Shown here: in pieces, positions 11,937 through 23,270 of the stretch | How the letters are laid out: each line of letters opens with the position of its first letter | Numbering within the stretch: position 1 is the stretch's first letter | DNA from: Scolanthus callimorphus | Lineage: Eukaryota; Cnidaria; Anthozoa; Actiniaria; Edwardsiidae | NCBI GenBank assembly: GCA_033964015.1 | Contig: CM066912.1 | Location: 20,943,073-21,007,072 of the forward strand | Length of the DNA: 64,000 nt | Direction of reading: 5' to 3' | Notes under the pieces: generated by a model | Told to the model about the DNA's origin: nothing | What the model saw: the letters and a program-made list of their open reading frames with translations, nothing else | The model's database searches: none | Position numbers and translations under genes: made by a program

Positions 11937-14900
11937 CTAGCGTTCTTCAGCTTCCTTTCCTGTCCAATTACTCCCTTCCTTGTTACAATTCTCAGTCTTG
12001 ATTGGCGGAAAATAGGAAAAGGACCAGGCCCGGGTTATGTGAGTATTGAATAGTGAATACGCGAATTGTCTTTGCATTTCGCGATTGCGCGCCTTGCGAT
12101 GCAGTGCAAGTAATATCTTTTCTTTTTTCTCCTTTTCCCTTTTCTCCGCTTCAATCCTCGCTTGCATCTCGTTCATTTTCTTTTCTTTGTCTTTCTCGTT
12201 GAGTCTCTCTTCCCTTAGCCGCCGTATTTCTATGTTTCTCCTTTCCTTGGCTGCGTTCTTGGCTGCGTCTCGTTCTTTTCGCAGGTTTTCTCGCAGAGAT
12301 TTCTCTGCGGTTTCTTTGTTCGTTAGCGAGTGCGTCAGGTTCTTGGCGTGGTGTTGCAAACCGAGCTCATGCAACTCGACGATGATCTGGAGATGAGAAA
12401 TAGAATATTCTGCTGCCAACTTGGAATAAAAAGGAACGAACTTGAAAGGAAGGAGGGAACGTACAACATCGAGAAGAAAGATACTTTAAGGGAAGTTAAG
12501 GGAAGGGGGGAAGGAGGGAAGGGGAAGGTAAGAGCACAATTTTGTAAGACGAAAGCAATAGTCATTTATTAATCGGCAGGCATATCTCAATCCAATTTGT
12601 CAGACCGAGTCCATCAACAGGAGCCTTCGTTTACTCCTCTACGTCTAGTCATATGCACAGGGAGCCCATCAACAAGAGCCTCCATCTACTCCACTAGGTC
12701 AGCTGGCCATATGCACAGGAGTAGACGAGTTTGTTTTTAGATTGTGGATTTTGAATTTTCAGGGGAAACATGGTTACATGGGGAAAATAGGGGGATATAG
12801 GGTGAGAATAGGCTTTCAACGCGTGCATTGCATTGCGACGCTGATTTCCACCATCTTCTTTCAAAAAGATGAGACATTATTTGTCCATGACAACTACACG
12901 GGCACACAACGGGGCTGTTCCTCAAAAAAACTGTTCCTCACCCCCTTTCGCTGCTGGCTGGCAAAAATTTATCTCGGTTCTCGCTGGCTGGCAAAAAGTC
13001 GTCGTCTCCGGTTCCTGGCAAAAATGTATGCATGTCGCTATTGCTGGGAAACACAAGTTGCTCATGGATGTTGAAAAATGAAGTGACAGCACCTAAAAAT
13101 GCACTTAGTTAGTTCTCGTTTTTAAGGATACCGATTTTTATACTATTTCGGGCTTCCTGTGGTAATGTTTCTCTCTTGGCTGGGAAAAAACTTTTAAATT
13201 GTCCTGCTGGCTGGGAAAATTTTTTTAACACGCAGCTGCTGGCTGGAAAAAAATGAGTCCCTCTCCTGGCAAAAAGGAACAGCTAAATGTTTGCCAGCAA
13301 CTTTTAAAACATGTATTTAGGGACGGACCATTAGATATTTGAGGGGGGGGGGGGGGGGGGGGGGGGGGTTGGGCAAATACCAAAAAAAAAATTCGAGCAC
13401 AGCTTTGAACCTGAAAAAAAATATCGTGCAAAGCAACGAGGCAAGAAAAAAAATTCCTGCACGGCTAGCTTCTATATCAGTGCATTTTTCTAGTTCACTT
13501 AACTGAATACAGTAAAATACGCTACGAGTTACACTGTATCAAAGGAGGCAAGGTTGATCCGGAGTCGCTCTCACCTGTCAATCGTCACTGCGCCTTCATG
13601 TGGCGCTCGCACAGGCAGCAATATGGAGTAGAGCCATGGAGGCGTGTCCCCAAGTCCCTTCACCCCACGGCTATAGCTGGAACCTAACGGAGGCGAAGAA
13701 ATGAGAGCTCACGCAACACGAGGACAATACGTTCGTGCCGTTTAAATAGATTGCCAAGAATATGTGTAGATTCAGATTCAGAGTTTATTATTCAGCTTCG
13801 TATACTTGCTGAATACATGGAAGATTACCATAAAAAATGAAGTCAGGGAAAGGATGGACCTGAGTGAGAAGCAGTCAATAGACAAATTTGGCAGCTGTTA
13901 CCTTTTGGTGTAAAATGGATTTCATTAAGGTTCAGGCATCAGGCCATTTGTTTTTTATTCAGGCCTATGCTCTTGAGAAAGTCATCACGAAGGTTATCAT
14001 ATTTTTCTCAGTGTAAAAAGAAGTGAGAAGACTTCTATGTATCCTGACTTCTTGTGTATCTTGGCAAAGAACCCCTTAAATAAGCGTGAGTTTGACGTTA
14101 CAATATAGAAATTGATCATTCGGGCCATGCTTCACGCACACGAAGAATAATATTTTTGTCACTATAATGCGGTGTGAACAAAGAATAAACCTTACAAGGC
14201 TTGATCTACCTTTACTCTGAGGTATCTGATATGTGCTTTTTCAAATTAAGGGCGCGCTTTGCGCGCAACAAAGAAAAGTAAAATCCTCTCTTTCTGTAAA
14301 CTGTCGTCATCTAGCTCAAATAGGTGACAGAGGGAATCACAAAAACTTTAACAGCTCTGAGCGGGATCACGTTAATCATAGTACTTATAGTGGGGGATCA
14401 CTTCATTTTGACAAAAAAGTATTGCCCAAAATCCTCAGATACCCCCACCCCCAGTGTAAATAATGCTGGTCCTATTAGGCCATATCTTGTAGCTGCATAA
14501 CAGTTTTCCCAATATACATCGAAGGCCAATGACGGCCATGTATTTTATTGAGTACAGTAAGACATGAATATGAAATAGTGGCGAAAAAAAAAATTCGAGC
14601 AAGCAAACAGCGTCCGAAAAAAAATTCGTGCAGTGTCTTGACTAGAAAAAAAAATTCTTGCTGAGAAAAATTGCCCAACCCACCCCCCCCCCCCCCCCCT
14701 CAAATATCTAATGGTCCGTCCTTATCTGCTCTACGTTCGTAGAAATGTCCAAATACGCCATTTAAACGCATTTTAACAGGGGGCTCGTGTGTGCCCGTGC
14801 AACTAAGCGGAACAAACATTCAAAATCTACAATACGAAAATAGATTAATCTAGTACTGTGCTACAGACCCCCACCAATACGTAATGGAGGCTTCTGTTGT

Positions 14901-17900
14901 TTGGCTTTGCACAGGTTGATTCCTATAGTGTAAATTCACAACACAACTGTCATACCGGCAGGACTGTACCTTATGAATCTCCTGCGCCTGCTCAAGACGA
15001 CGAATCTCGCGCTGCACCAGCTTAACTTTCTTCTCGATATTGTACTTGCCCTGCTGTCTACCTGCACAGCGGCGATGTTGTTTTTGCGTCTTGCGCGTGC
15101 GCGGTCGAGATTTGACTGGATTTTTCGTAATGTTGCGAGCTCCACGGCGTGGTCATTGGAGACCTAGGATGCAAGAAAATAGAAAATAGCAACCTCGGTT
15201 ATTATTCAGCCATGCCACTATCTCGATTCTGCTAATAGTACGCAACGAAACGTTGGCGCACAGTGCGTGACGTCATACTCCAGACATTAGTATTGATGCA
15301 CTCTAATGACGTCGTTACGCAAGCCATTACAGGCCGTGTGTCATTACAGTGCACGACTGACGGCATACTGCGCGCACGTTACAGCCTGGCCGTGTTTAGA
15401 GTGTGCGTGCTGTTAGGGCCCTTCATCCACATATTAGGAACTTCATACACTTTGTTGTTGTATAAAGCATCTCGACATCAGTCATTGGATGGCAACATAA
15501 TGTAAACTCCGTTTAAACCGATTTTGTCTACAGATGCACAGAGGACCGGCGTCATAACGTGACATGAACATCAGTCACGCTGCTCGGCTGCATCTCGTGG
15601 CGTACGTTCGTGCTCATGTTCGCTCGCGTGTACCAGCAACTCTCTTAAAACACTCGAGCATTCAGTCGAGTCAGAAAAATCTGACAAACGCTACAGCCAG
15701 AAGGAATCATCACATGATCTGATTGGATGGCAACAAGATGTAAACACCGTTTTAGTCGATTTTGTCTATAGATGCACAGAGGACCGGCGTCATAGCGTGA
15801 CATGAAACAGCAGTCACGCTGCTCGGCTGCATCTCGTGGCGTACGTTTTGTTCATGCTCATGTTCGCTCGCGTATACTGGCAACTCTGAAAACGCGCGCG
15901 CCTAACCTAATCTATAGCAGATAACGGTGTCGAATCTACCTGTGATAGTTTCCATAGTGGCTTACCTTTATTTCCTCTACTTGTTCACGGGTCTCTCTAT
16001 CTTGCTCACTTTTCTTCCGTTGTTTGCGCATGCGCAGTATGCTGGTTTGCTCTTCCACTGCGCGCAGCTGTAGTCTGTTGATAGTTTCTCTCTCGGCCTC
16101 CATCCGGGCCTCCAGTAAAATGGCGCGGGACTCGTGGATTTGGTCACGACACCTACATACAAGTTTAATTAATTTCTGTGATTTTCGATGCCCTTATTTC
16201 TTTGATTTAATTTTAAAAATCTTTATCGCGTAGGAGCGCTGACAGGTTGTTTCAACAGTAATAATAGAGATGCAAGCCTTTCTAGATTTATTCGAGAGCA
16301 GTGCAATGACAAACGTAATTTGCACTACAAAGAAATTAGACGGAAAAAGTGCAAGTATTTCATAAAGCTGATTGGCTCAAGTCAAAGCCCAACTCATAGA
16401 CAAGTTATTTACAAGATCCGCATCTTCACTAATAAATCATTTACAAGCAAGCAATTCCATTCCTTTTAGAAAATAGACTATCATCTTGGTCAGCCATCTT
16501 TTTTTCTAAATTCTTCACCCTTTTTTTTTTATTTTGCTCTTTCACTTTTACATCTCATAACATTTTAAGCATTGTAATGAGGTGTTGTAATGTGACAATC
16601 TGCAAACACAAGCAGGTTTTCAGATTTAGAACGAATTGAACGAATCCCTTTCAGGAGATGGACAAGTTGAGCTATGGGTAGATTGAGTTGAGTAGAGTTT
16701 CCAAGTAGATTGTCTGCTGAAGATATTGGACAAGCGAACATGTACATGTCATATGAAAATACAGGTCATCAGAAGAATCAGAAAGAGTGGGGAGCGGGAT
16801 TTTATCTAAGAGGGCCGGGGTTAACGTTATTTTACATAGCGGATCGGGGGGGGGGGGGGACGTTACCAATTTTAGACCCCCAGAGAATTAAAGAGGAGGT
16901 TATTCTACTAATCTATTATTATAAAAATAACGTCTGACCTGTTTCATTTTCTAATTTGCTGTACCTTACCCGGCCAAGATGGTCGCTCCTAAGTAATGAG
17001 CTTCTGATAATGCTAAAATGGGGATGGTGTGGCTATGGTGTGGCTTAAAAATGGCATGAAGGTGATGTTCAAAGGCGAGACTTTAGCTGCGATTTTTGGC
17101 GGCGATCGTCGAGTATCGCGCGGTGTGAATGGCACGGCGTTGGGTTCTGCGATATTTGTCCTTAGGGGTAGACGATCATGAAGTTCGCACCCGCATCGCA
17201 GTGGAATTCGAACATTTCCCAATAGAGCTCCTCGGATTGTGCGTAATGTTTTACCATTTCAGATCAAGTGGCATTCCCATGGGTATTCTATCTTTCTTTT
17301 TCTGCTACGCACCGAAGGATATATGGATAAGGAAGTAGCATTTCAAACAAAGAAAGAATACTCATGGGAATGGCCACGTGATCTGAAATGGGAAAACACA
17401 TTGCGCCCAAGCCGAAGAGTTATATTGCCTGAGACGTCGCGACAACATCGCAAGTGAAATCGCCATAAGATTGCCGGCCATTCACACCACACCATGTGGC
17501 ACCGCCTTGGGATCGCCACTGAAATCGCACGGTGTGAATGGGCCTTGAAGATGGCGACAACAGATTTCATTACTCATATAGAGCAACTTACATTTTCTTG
17601 ATTGCTCTCTGTTTCTCCGCGGCTTCGCTATACATTTTCTTAAAATCCTCTGCCAAGAATTCTCTAAGTTTTCTGTTTATGATTCTTTCATCTGATTCTG
17701 TCAGCTCTTCCCTCACTCTCCTTTCGAACTGAACCTTTGAATCAAATATAAAATCCCGCATATGGTGATTTTAGAACCTACTGCCTGAAATTTGGCTTTG
17801 GCATTTTATTATGACACTGGGTTTTATTCAGTACATCGAAGCACAGTGCCCAAACATGCCAAATATCTAGTGCCTTGCTGTCCCGTCGGGGATGATCTTC

Positions 17901-18895
17901 GGGAATTTAATCATTTTCACCCTAAAAGATACCCGAAAGGGCGTGGCTAAAAAAAACTTTTTTACACTAAAAAAAACATCAGAAGTTTACGCCTTTGAAT
18001 AAAATGCTGTCTTGGTTTTCTAATTCATAGTCAACAAGTACTCTCTCTCTCTTTCTCTTTCTTGGAGTATTTAAAAAGAGGTAAAAGCTCTAAAAGACAC
18101 CAATCTCACTTAAATAGTACAGTAAAAACCCGCATAAAGAACAGGTGTTTTGGGGAATCAGGCTGATTTTGTTCTTGTACATTGGGTGTCTTCTGCAAAA
18201 TCAGCCTGAAATTTTGTTTAAGGTGTTCTTAAAGTTGATTCATACATCAAATACCGTGCCTACACTTCTAGAAAGGTGACAGCAATTAGTAACAACAATT
18301 AGTCAAGTTTAAAAACAATTGCTAAATTACCCTGGAATTCCTGCTGTAGAACTGTGTGTGCATAGTCTAGCACATCATATTGATCTCCTGGGTACTCTAC
18401 CACAAAGTGGGTTACTGTACTCGAATCTAACTGGCAGCTATTTTTTTATACAAGAACAATTTTCATTTTTCAGGCTGCATACATGCATGTATAAGGTACC
18501 TTTTTGACCAAATTTCAGCCTGAGTGTTCTTAAACTACATGTTCTTTTATGCGGGTTTTTACTGTATTGCAGATCAAGCGAGCAAGACCAGTGATTTTAA
18601 CGGGTGAATTGCTAACGTGAAAACGTACCTCTTCCTGTGTCTTTTCCACTACCTCCTCCTCGCTGGTATCATCGTCGTTACCATGGCAGACGTCATCGAG
18701 AGTCTGGTCCAGCTCTTCCAGCATACTTGGGCTCATGCTTCCGCTAGTTGCAGTATCAGGGCCGAATATGGAGCTCTGTGGAGTCCCCCTTCGTTTCGGC
18801 ATTTGTATTTTTGGTAACGCGCCCATCGTCGAGGCTCTCCTGTTCTTCATTTCCTTGTTCGATTTTTGGACGTTTTTAACTGCTCGATAGAACAT
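11937..18895 (-). CDS. Gene A: coiled-coil family protein with C-terminal FSYFPP tail (5 exons)
   Basis: Function is not recognised. Inferred exons on the minus strand are 18895-18629, 17734-17592, 16152-15966, 15163-14970 and 12386-11937, all with GT-AG borders and compatible phases except for one problem in exon 4. The product is about 400-413 aa. The N-terminus begins MFYRAVKNVQKSNKEMK and is followed by a basic Ser/Thr part (RRAST, RRGTPQSS) and an acidic run. Next come heptad-like helices with SRAILLEARMEAERE in exon 3, LATLRKIQSNLDRARARR in exon 4 and VELHELGLQHHAKNL in exon 5, then a long E/K/R helix. The end is THITRAWSFSYFPPIK plus a polar tail. No signal peptide or membrane segment is seen, so a cytoskeletal or scaffold role is plausible but unproven. 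Exon 4 is one base short of being in frame, or holds a 41-nt GT-AG micro-intron (about 15014-15054). Gene B is the closest relative in the window. Confidence 0.8.
12590..12730. repeat. Local duplication in gene A intron 4
   Basis: A unit of about 70 bp containing catcaacaggagcc, tactcct and catatgcacagg appears twice in tandem with several differences. At about 12930-13265 several copies of gctggctggcaaaaa and variants follow, which look like fragments of another dispersed element. No coding signal is seen. Confidence 0.5.
13321..14721. mobile_element. TIR element in gene A intron 4, ~1.4 kb
   Basis: The left end GGACGGACCATTAGATATTT is matched by its exact reverse complement at the right end. 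Each is followed inward by a long G-run (or C-run) and by A-rich blocks with aaaaaattcgagca. The interior (about 13480-14420) shares long stretches with intron sequence of gene D (about 60450-60870) and with about 37990-38110, so it contains or overlaps a dispersed family. No transposase frame is seen, so it is non-autonomous. Confidence 0.7.
15483..15887. repeat. Diverged ~165-bp duplication in gene A intron 3
   Basis: Positions about 15483-15645 and 15720-15887 are two direct copies containing gatgcacagaggaccggcgt, agtcacgctgctcggctgca and cgtggcgtacgtt. They differ by scattered substitutions and small indels. The copies lie in the intron between exons 3 and 4 of gene A. No gene is seen in them. 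Confidence 0.65.
17030..17555. mobile_element. Foldback MITE in gene A intron 2
   Basis: An inner inverted pair, about 17256-17311 (catttcagatcaagtggc) and about 17335-17391 (its diverged complement), is surrounded by GC-rich blocks ending in cggtgtgaatgg and gccattcacacc. This resembles the ttcacac-ended MITEs at 20452-20647 and 46629-47148. The exact ends are uncertain. The right edge comes within about 40 bp of exon 2 of gene A. Confidence 0.5.
18120..18564. mobile_element. Tc1/mariner-like MITE in gene A intron 1
   Basis: The left end CAGTAAAAACCCGCATAAA and the right end (its reverse complement with one extra A) form TIRs of about 25 bp. TA dinucleotides lie directly outside both (18118-18119 and 18565-18566), as expected for Tc1/mariner-type insertion. 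The interior, 445 bp in all, has no transposase. It lies only about 65 bp from the 5' splice site of gene A exon 1. Confidence 0.75.
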
Positions 18896-20451
18896 TTTGC
18901 CACCTTTCTTCAGCGTGTTACAAACAAGATTGAATGGAAGCTGGTTTGAACTTTTACCGGTTAACGATAAGTAGGTATCAACGAGATCAAATTACGAAGT
19001 TTCCGGATCTGATGGAATGTATCATAACATTATATTGGAATGTATGGAATATTCCTCTGATGTCTTCACCAAATTAAATGATTTTGTTTTCACTTGTTTT
19101 ATACCTCATAAATTCTGACAGAAATACATGTAATGATGTACGTCTTCCCGTTTAAATTCGGCTTCCTGCGATATTACGTAACGAAAATCATTCGCTTCTG
19201 AAGACGAAAGAAAGAAAGAGAAAGTAAATATGCGCTTCCTGATGCGCCCAACAATGCACTTCCAGACCAGATATTTGCAACTTAGATTAATGCGCCGACT
19301 TGCTCCAACACAATCTCCAAAATGGATACTTCGATTCTGGATGAGATATTTGGAACTTAGATATCAGAGCTGAACAATGCCGTGCACTGTGTTTTGCCAC
19401 TCACAAATTTTACTGGTGCTATAGTATGTCGGTGGTGTCTCTTACTCTGTAATCGTGAACTCGCAAATGGGTCGAGTAAACCAATCCACAATACAATACA
19501 AAGGTACCACTTGCTGTGTTATACCCATTTATTAAGTAGGTATCTTTTCCCATCGCCCGTTAACTGATCTACCATAAAAATAAGCATCGCATGGTTAGTC
19601 AGACGCAGCTAAATACGATACAATCACTTTTTCCCCTACAGCGAGAGAATAAACAAACTCAATTTATTAATTAAGCGGGCAGCACGTAACTTATTCATCA
19701 TGTTGTGATGCTACTGAGTTACAAAATCCATCACAAAATCGTGTTCCCTTTCATTTAATCGCAATATGCATCGCTATATTGTTAAAAATATAAATTGTTC
19801 TCATGCGCGCGCATGTACCATGCACGTGTGCCTCTCTATGACTGGAGTTAGTAAGAGTACAGATAACCTTTGATGAGGTGGTAAAATGTAACGTGAGTGA
19901 CCTTGTCGAGTTGATTACAGTCGATGAGAGTTGAAATAAATCGAGGTCTCAGTTTTCGTGACTGACGGCTAAACACAAGTCGTACTAACTTGTCCACTGA
20001 TTGGTTGGTTATTTAATTTGTCTCGCTCCTGATTGGTAAAGTCGTCAAGTGTATTTGTTTTGTGTTTAGTCTCGGCACTCACCTGAAATCCGCTCTAGTT
20101 TTGTTTATGTCTGTAACTAGAAATAGTTCTCACTAGAGCTGCCCCCGCCTTATTTTATCTGCTTTCTAATAATGTTTTTTTTTTCTAAAACAATTGTCTT
20201 TTCAGAATCTGGAAAACTAAAGCTGCAGACACAAAACGTAAAGCCAAATACGTCCAAATTGCAGAGCAGCTAGAATACGATCATTATTTCTCTGACCACC
20301 TCGCATTTTAAGGCTTGCACCCAAGGCGAAAATTATGGTTTAAACATAATTAAACATAACTAACTATGGTTAAGTCAAAATTTATCGTTCGCTGTCGGTT
20401 CTTTTTTTTTCAGCTGTCTCCAATTCGTTTTGCCGCAATGTCCTGAATAAG
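18896..20451. other. Upstream flank of gene A; no gene seen
   Basis: This lies 5' of the gene A start codon and should contain its 5' UTR and promoter. No TATA-like or other clear element could be assigned. Only short open frames without recognisable domains occur on either strand. Confidence 0.4.
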
Positions 20452-20647
20452 ACCCCGTCCACACTTTTTGCTTTGTTTTCAAAAAGATTTGAGTCCACAC
20501 TTATCGTTTTCGCCCGTCCACACTTCAACGCGTATCCGTACAAAAACGCTCTTATGCTCAACGCATCGTTTTCGGCGTACGGCGTAGTGTGAACGATAGC
20601 CGTATCCGGAGCAAAAAGTATCCGTTTTCGAGTAGTGTGGAAGGGGT
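20452..20647. mobile_element. Small MITE with tccacac TIRs, 196 bp
   Basis: The left end ACCCCGTCCACAC and right end GTGTGGAAGGGGT are imperfect inverted repeats. A direct ATAAG lies outside each end (20447-20451 and 20648-20652), a candidate 5-bp target duplication. The interior is rich in cgtatccg and cgttttcg phrases and non-coding. Confidence 0.6.
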
Positions 20648-20758
20648 ATAAGAGTTCACTTTCTGGGGAAGCTCTAGTGAGAACTATTTCTTGTTTATTT
20701 GAGTTAAATTGGTAAATAAACGTTACTTTAAACCCTTCATTTGCGACCATTTAATATG

Positions 20759-22696
20759 TATGTTTATTGAACCCAATCGCAGTTAATACTGAATTACAGG
20801 GAGTTGACGAACATAAATTATAAATACTTAGTTGTCAAAAAATCCTTCAGTCTGTTTGTTTTCATCTTGAGTGGGCGTGCTGTTGTGCCAGACCTCAAGC
20901 TATAACTATGTTGGACTGGCAAAGTCCTAGAACAGGCTAAGCTCCTAACTGGGTGGTTTACATCCAAGTTTGACATATAACGTACACATAGTTGTATGCG
21001 ACGGGACTCGAGAGAATCGAGGCCTGAATTTGCTAGCGCCATCGCATAGCTTGAACCGGGAAAGATTATGTTCAAGGCTCGCTTCTGAACTCCTTCTAAT
21101 AACAGTGACAGATAGTTTGGCATGTTATTAAAAACAACGCAACCATATTCCAATACAGATCTTATGACCGAACAATAAACAGCAATAATATCCTGCTCGT
21201 TCACTCCACATTTTTTTAGTTGACGTAAAGCATATAGGCGTTTGTTGGCTTTCTTGACTATAACTTCACAGTGGGCGTCCCATTTAAGGTCGTCTGCAAT
21301 AGTGATGCCGAGCAACTTGAAGGTGCGCACGCGCTCTACGACCGTGTTCCCGATGAAAATGGGACTCCAACTGCAACTGTTATAGTCAAGAAAGTCAACA
21401 GCCATACATTTACATTTGGTTGGATTTAATACCATATTGTGATCATTGGCATAACTATAAACGTCATTAACTAAAAAATTCATTACTGGAGGGGAGTTCC
21501 TTGGGACGATCTCTAAAATGGACAAGTCATCGACAAACTTGGCACGAAGGGGCCAAGATCTCACCAGGTCATCTACCATGACAGCAAAAAGGATTGGACC
21601 CATCTTGGTCCCCTGAGGTATACCGCCATTGCACTGGAGGATGGAGGAAGTAAAGCCGGCGATCCTTACAAACTGGGTACGACTTCAAGGAAGGCAGCTA
21701 TCCAGCGCACAAGAGAAGGATGAAGATTGAACTGTTGTAGCTTCACGAGGAGAATGTTGTGATCAATGAGATCAAATCCTTTTCTAAAGTCGCCAAAAAA
21801 TAGATAACCAGCACAATTGCCTCGATCCAGGCTGTCAAGCAGCACATGTAGCAAGTACACCAAGGCGTCCGTAGTCGACTTTCCACTAACTGCCCACTGG
21901 AGGGGGTCTAATACACGCATGATGGGGCCGTATACTCTACTGAGTGTAAAGCCCTCCATTACCTTAGCTAATTGGCAAGTTAAGGCAATGGGCCGTATAT
22001 CGTTTTCAACAGAGGTGGGGGTCGTACTTTTGGAATGGGACATTCTGATGCGCGCTTGAGTAAAGATGGTAAAAACCCATCGCGGAGAGAAGCATTGTAT
22101 AAATCGGCCACCACCGGTGCGAGCTCGAAGGCGAACAACTTCCAGATTATATTTGGAATTGCATCTGGGCCTGGTGCTTTCTTGACTTTAATTGCACTTA
22201 GCGCAATGTTAGCTTCTCTAGGGGTTACTAGGAGGCAGTCCGGGATCTCGCGCACAGGAATACTCTTGACATAGCTTGATGTAAGTGGGGAAAATGAGGA
22301 TGTCAGGCCGACAAAGAATTCATTAATGCTCTCGCATAGGTGCTGGACAGACGTGATGGTTGATCCGTCGATCAGTTGATAGTACCACTGATCCCGAGCA
22401 ATCGCTGATCCCGATAAACTCTTGACATCTTTCCGCCACTTTCCTATGCGGGTTTCCTTGAGGCACTTGACCTTGGAAGAGTAATAAGTACGCTTGCACG
22501 ACTTGATTGCGATTTGGACTTCATTACGCCAGTGGCGAAACTGAGGAGAGGCTTTCCCGTATTTAGAGAACGCCTTTTGTCTTTTGGATATCAAGGTCTT
22601 AATTCTCGGGGTTACCCAGGGTTTATCCGAATCTTGCGCACGACTTGACTTTAGCGGTAGGAAGGATTCAATCGCGGCAGACAATATTTGAGTCAT
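20759..22696 (-). mobile_element. 5'-truncated non-LTR retrotransposon (CR1/L2-like reverse transcriptase)
   Basis: Three successive minus-strand frames (22696-21980, 22043-21666 and about 21660-20818) join into one reverse transcriptase. In order it has a finger/linker part with KPWVTPRIKTLISKRQKAF, VRPP..SVENDIRPIALT, motif A FGDFRKGFDLID, the GGIPQGTKMGPILF block, the catalytic FVDDLS motif and a thumb/C-terminal part with FKLLGITIADDLKW. The endonuclease domain is absent; homology stops near 22696, so the copy is 5'-truncated. A tail of A/T-rich sequence with aataaacatacata follows the stop codon at 20818. Both frame junctions (about 22015 and 21675) need one extra base; the first lies in a C5 run. 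The clade is inferred from overall motif style and could be another LINE group. Confidence 0.85.
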
Positions 22697-23270
22697 TCAG
22701 CCAAGCACTCTCGACCTTTTGTGAATTTAGCCAATCATATGCGACCATTTGCGTCATTCTCGACCTTTTGTGAAGTTCAGCCAATCATTTGCTAGCGATT
22801 GCAAAATTACCCAGAGATGGTTTGTGGACTTCTGAAATATGCCATTTGCACTAACTGAGTCACGTGACCCAAATCCCATACATTCTGAATAAAATCTTGA
22901 AATTTCCACTCACTGCCATTTGCTCCAGATTAGAGTTTTTTAATGTGAAACTTGGGTTTCTGACTCATATCAAATGGTGTTCTTTGTATTTCTGGAATTG
23001 ATTTCGACAAAACATTTCGTTAAGAGATAGTTGGGGTCACGTGACCGGGTTAGTGCAAATGGCCTATTACCCAGAGCTCCTTTGCGGCCCGTGCTATTAC
23101 GAATCGAGATGTTTTCTGGTATATCCTTATATACTCTCTTTACGCGGGGGCTTCTATGATGCCTCCTCGGTTTTTGGCCGTCTGAAACAAAACCCTGCGG
23201 GGCAAAAAGTAAGGGGAATATGAATTCCAATGCGTTGTGACCACAGGCAGCTCGAGCTTAGAATATTATA
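22697..23270. other. Intergenic between LINE and gene B; small repeats only
   Basis: The phrase cattctcgaccttttgtgaa and the nearby gccaatcat occur twice in tandem (about 22695-22790). The rest shows no gene. It is the 3' flank of gene B. Confidence 0.4.

Noticed and set aside
20759..22696. Functional autonomous LINE
   Set aside because: The endonuclease region is absent and the frame is broken twice, so it is a truncated copy even if the breaks are sequencing errors.
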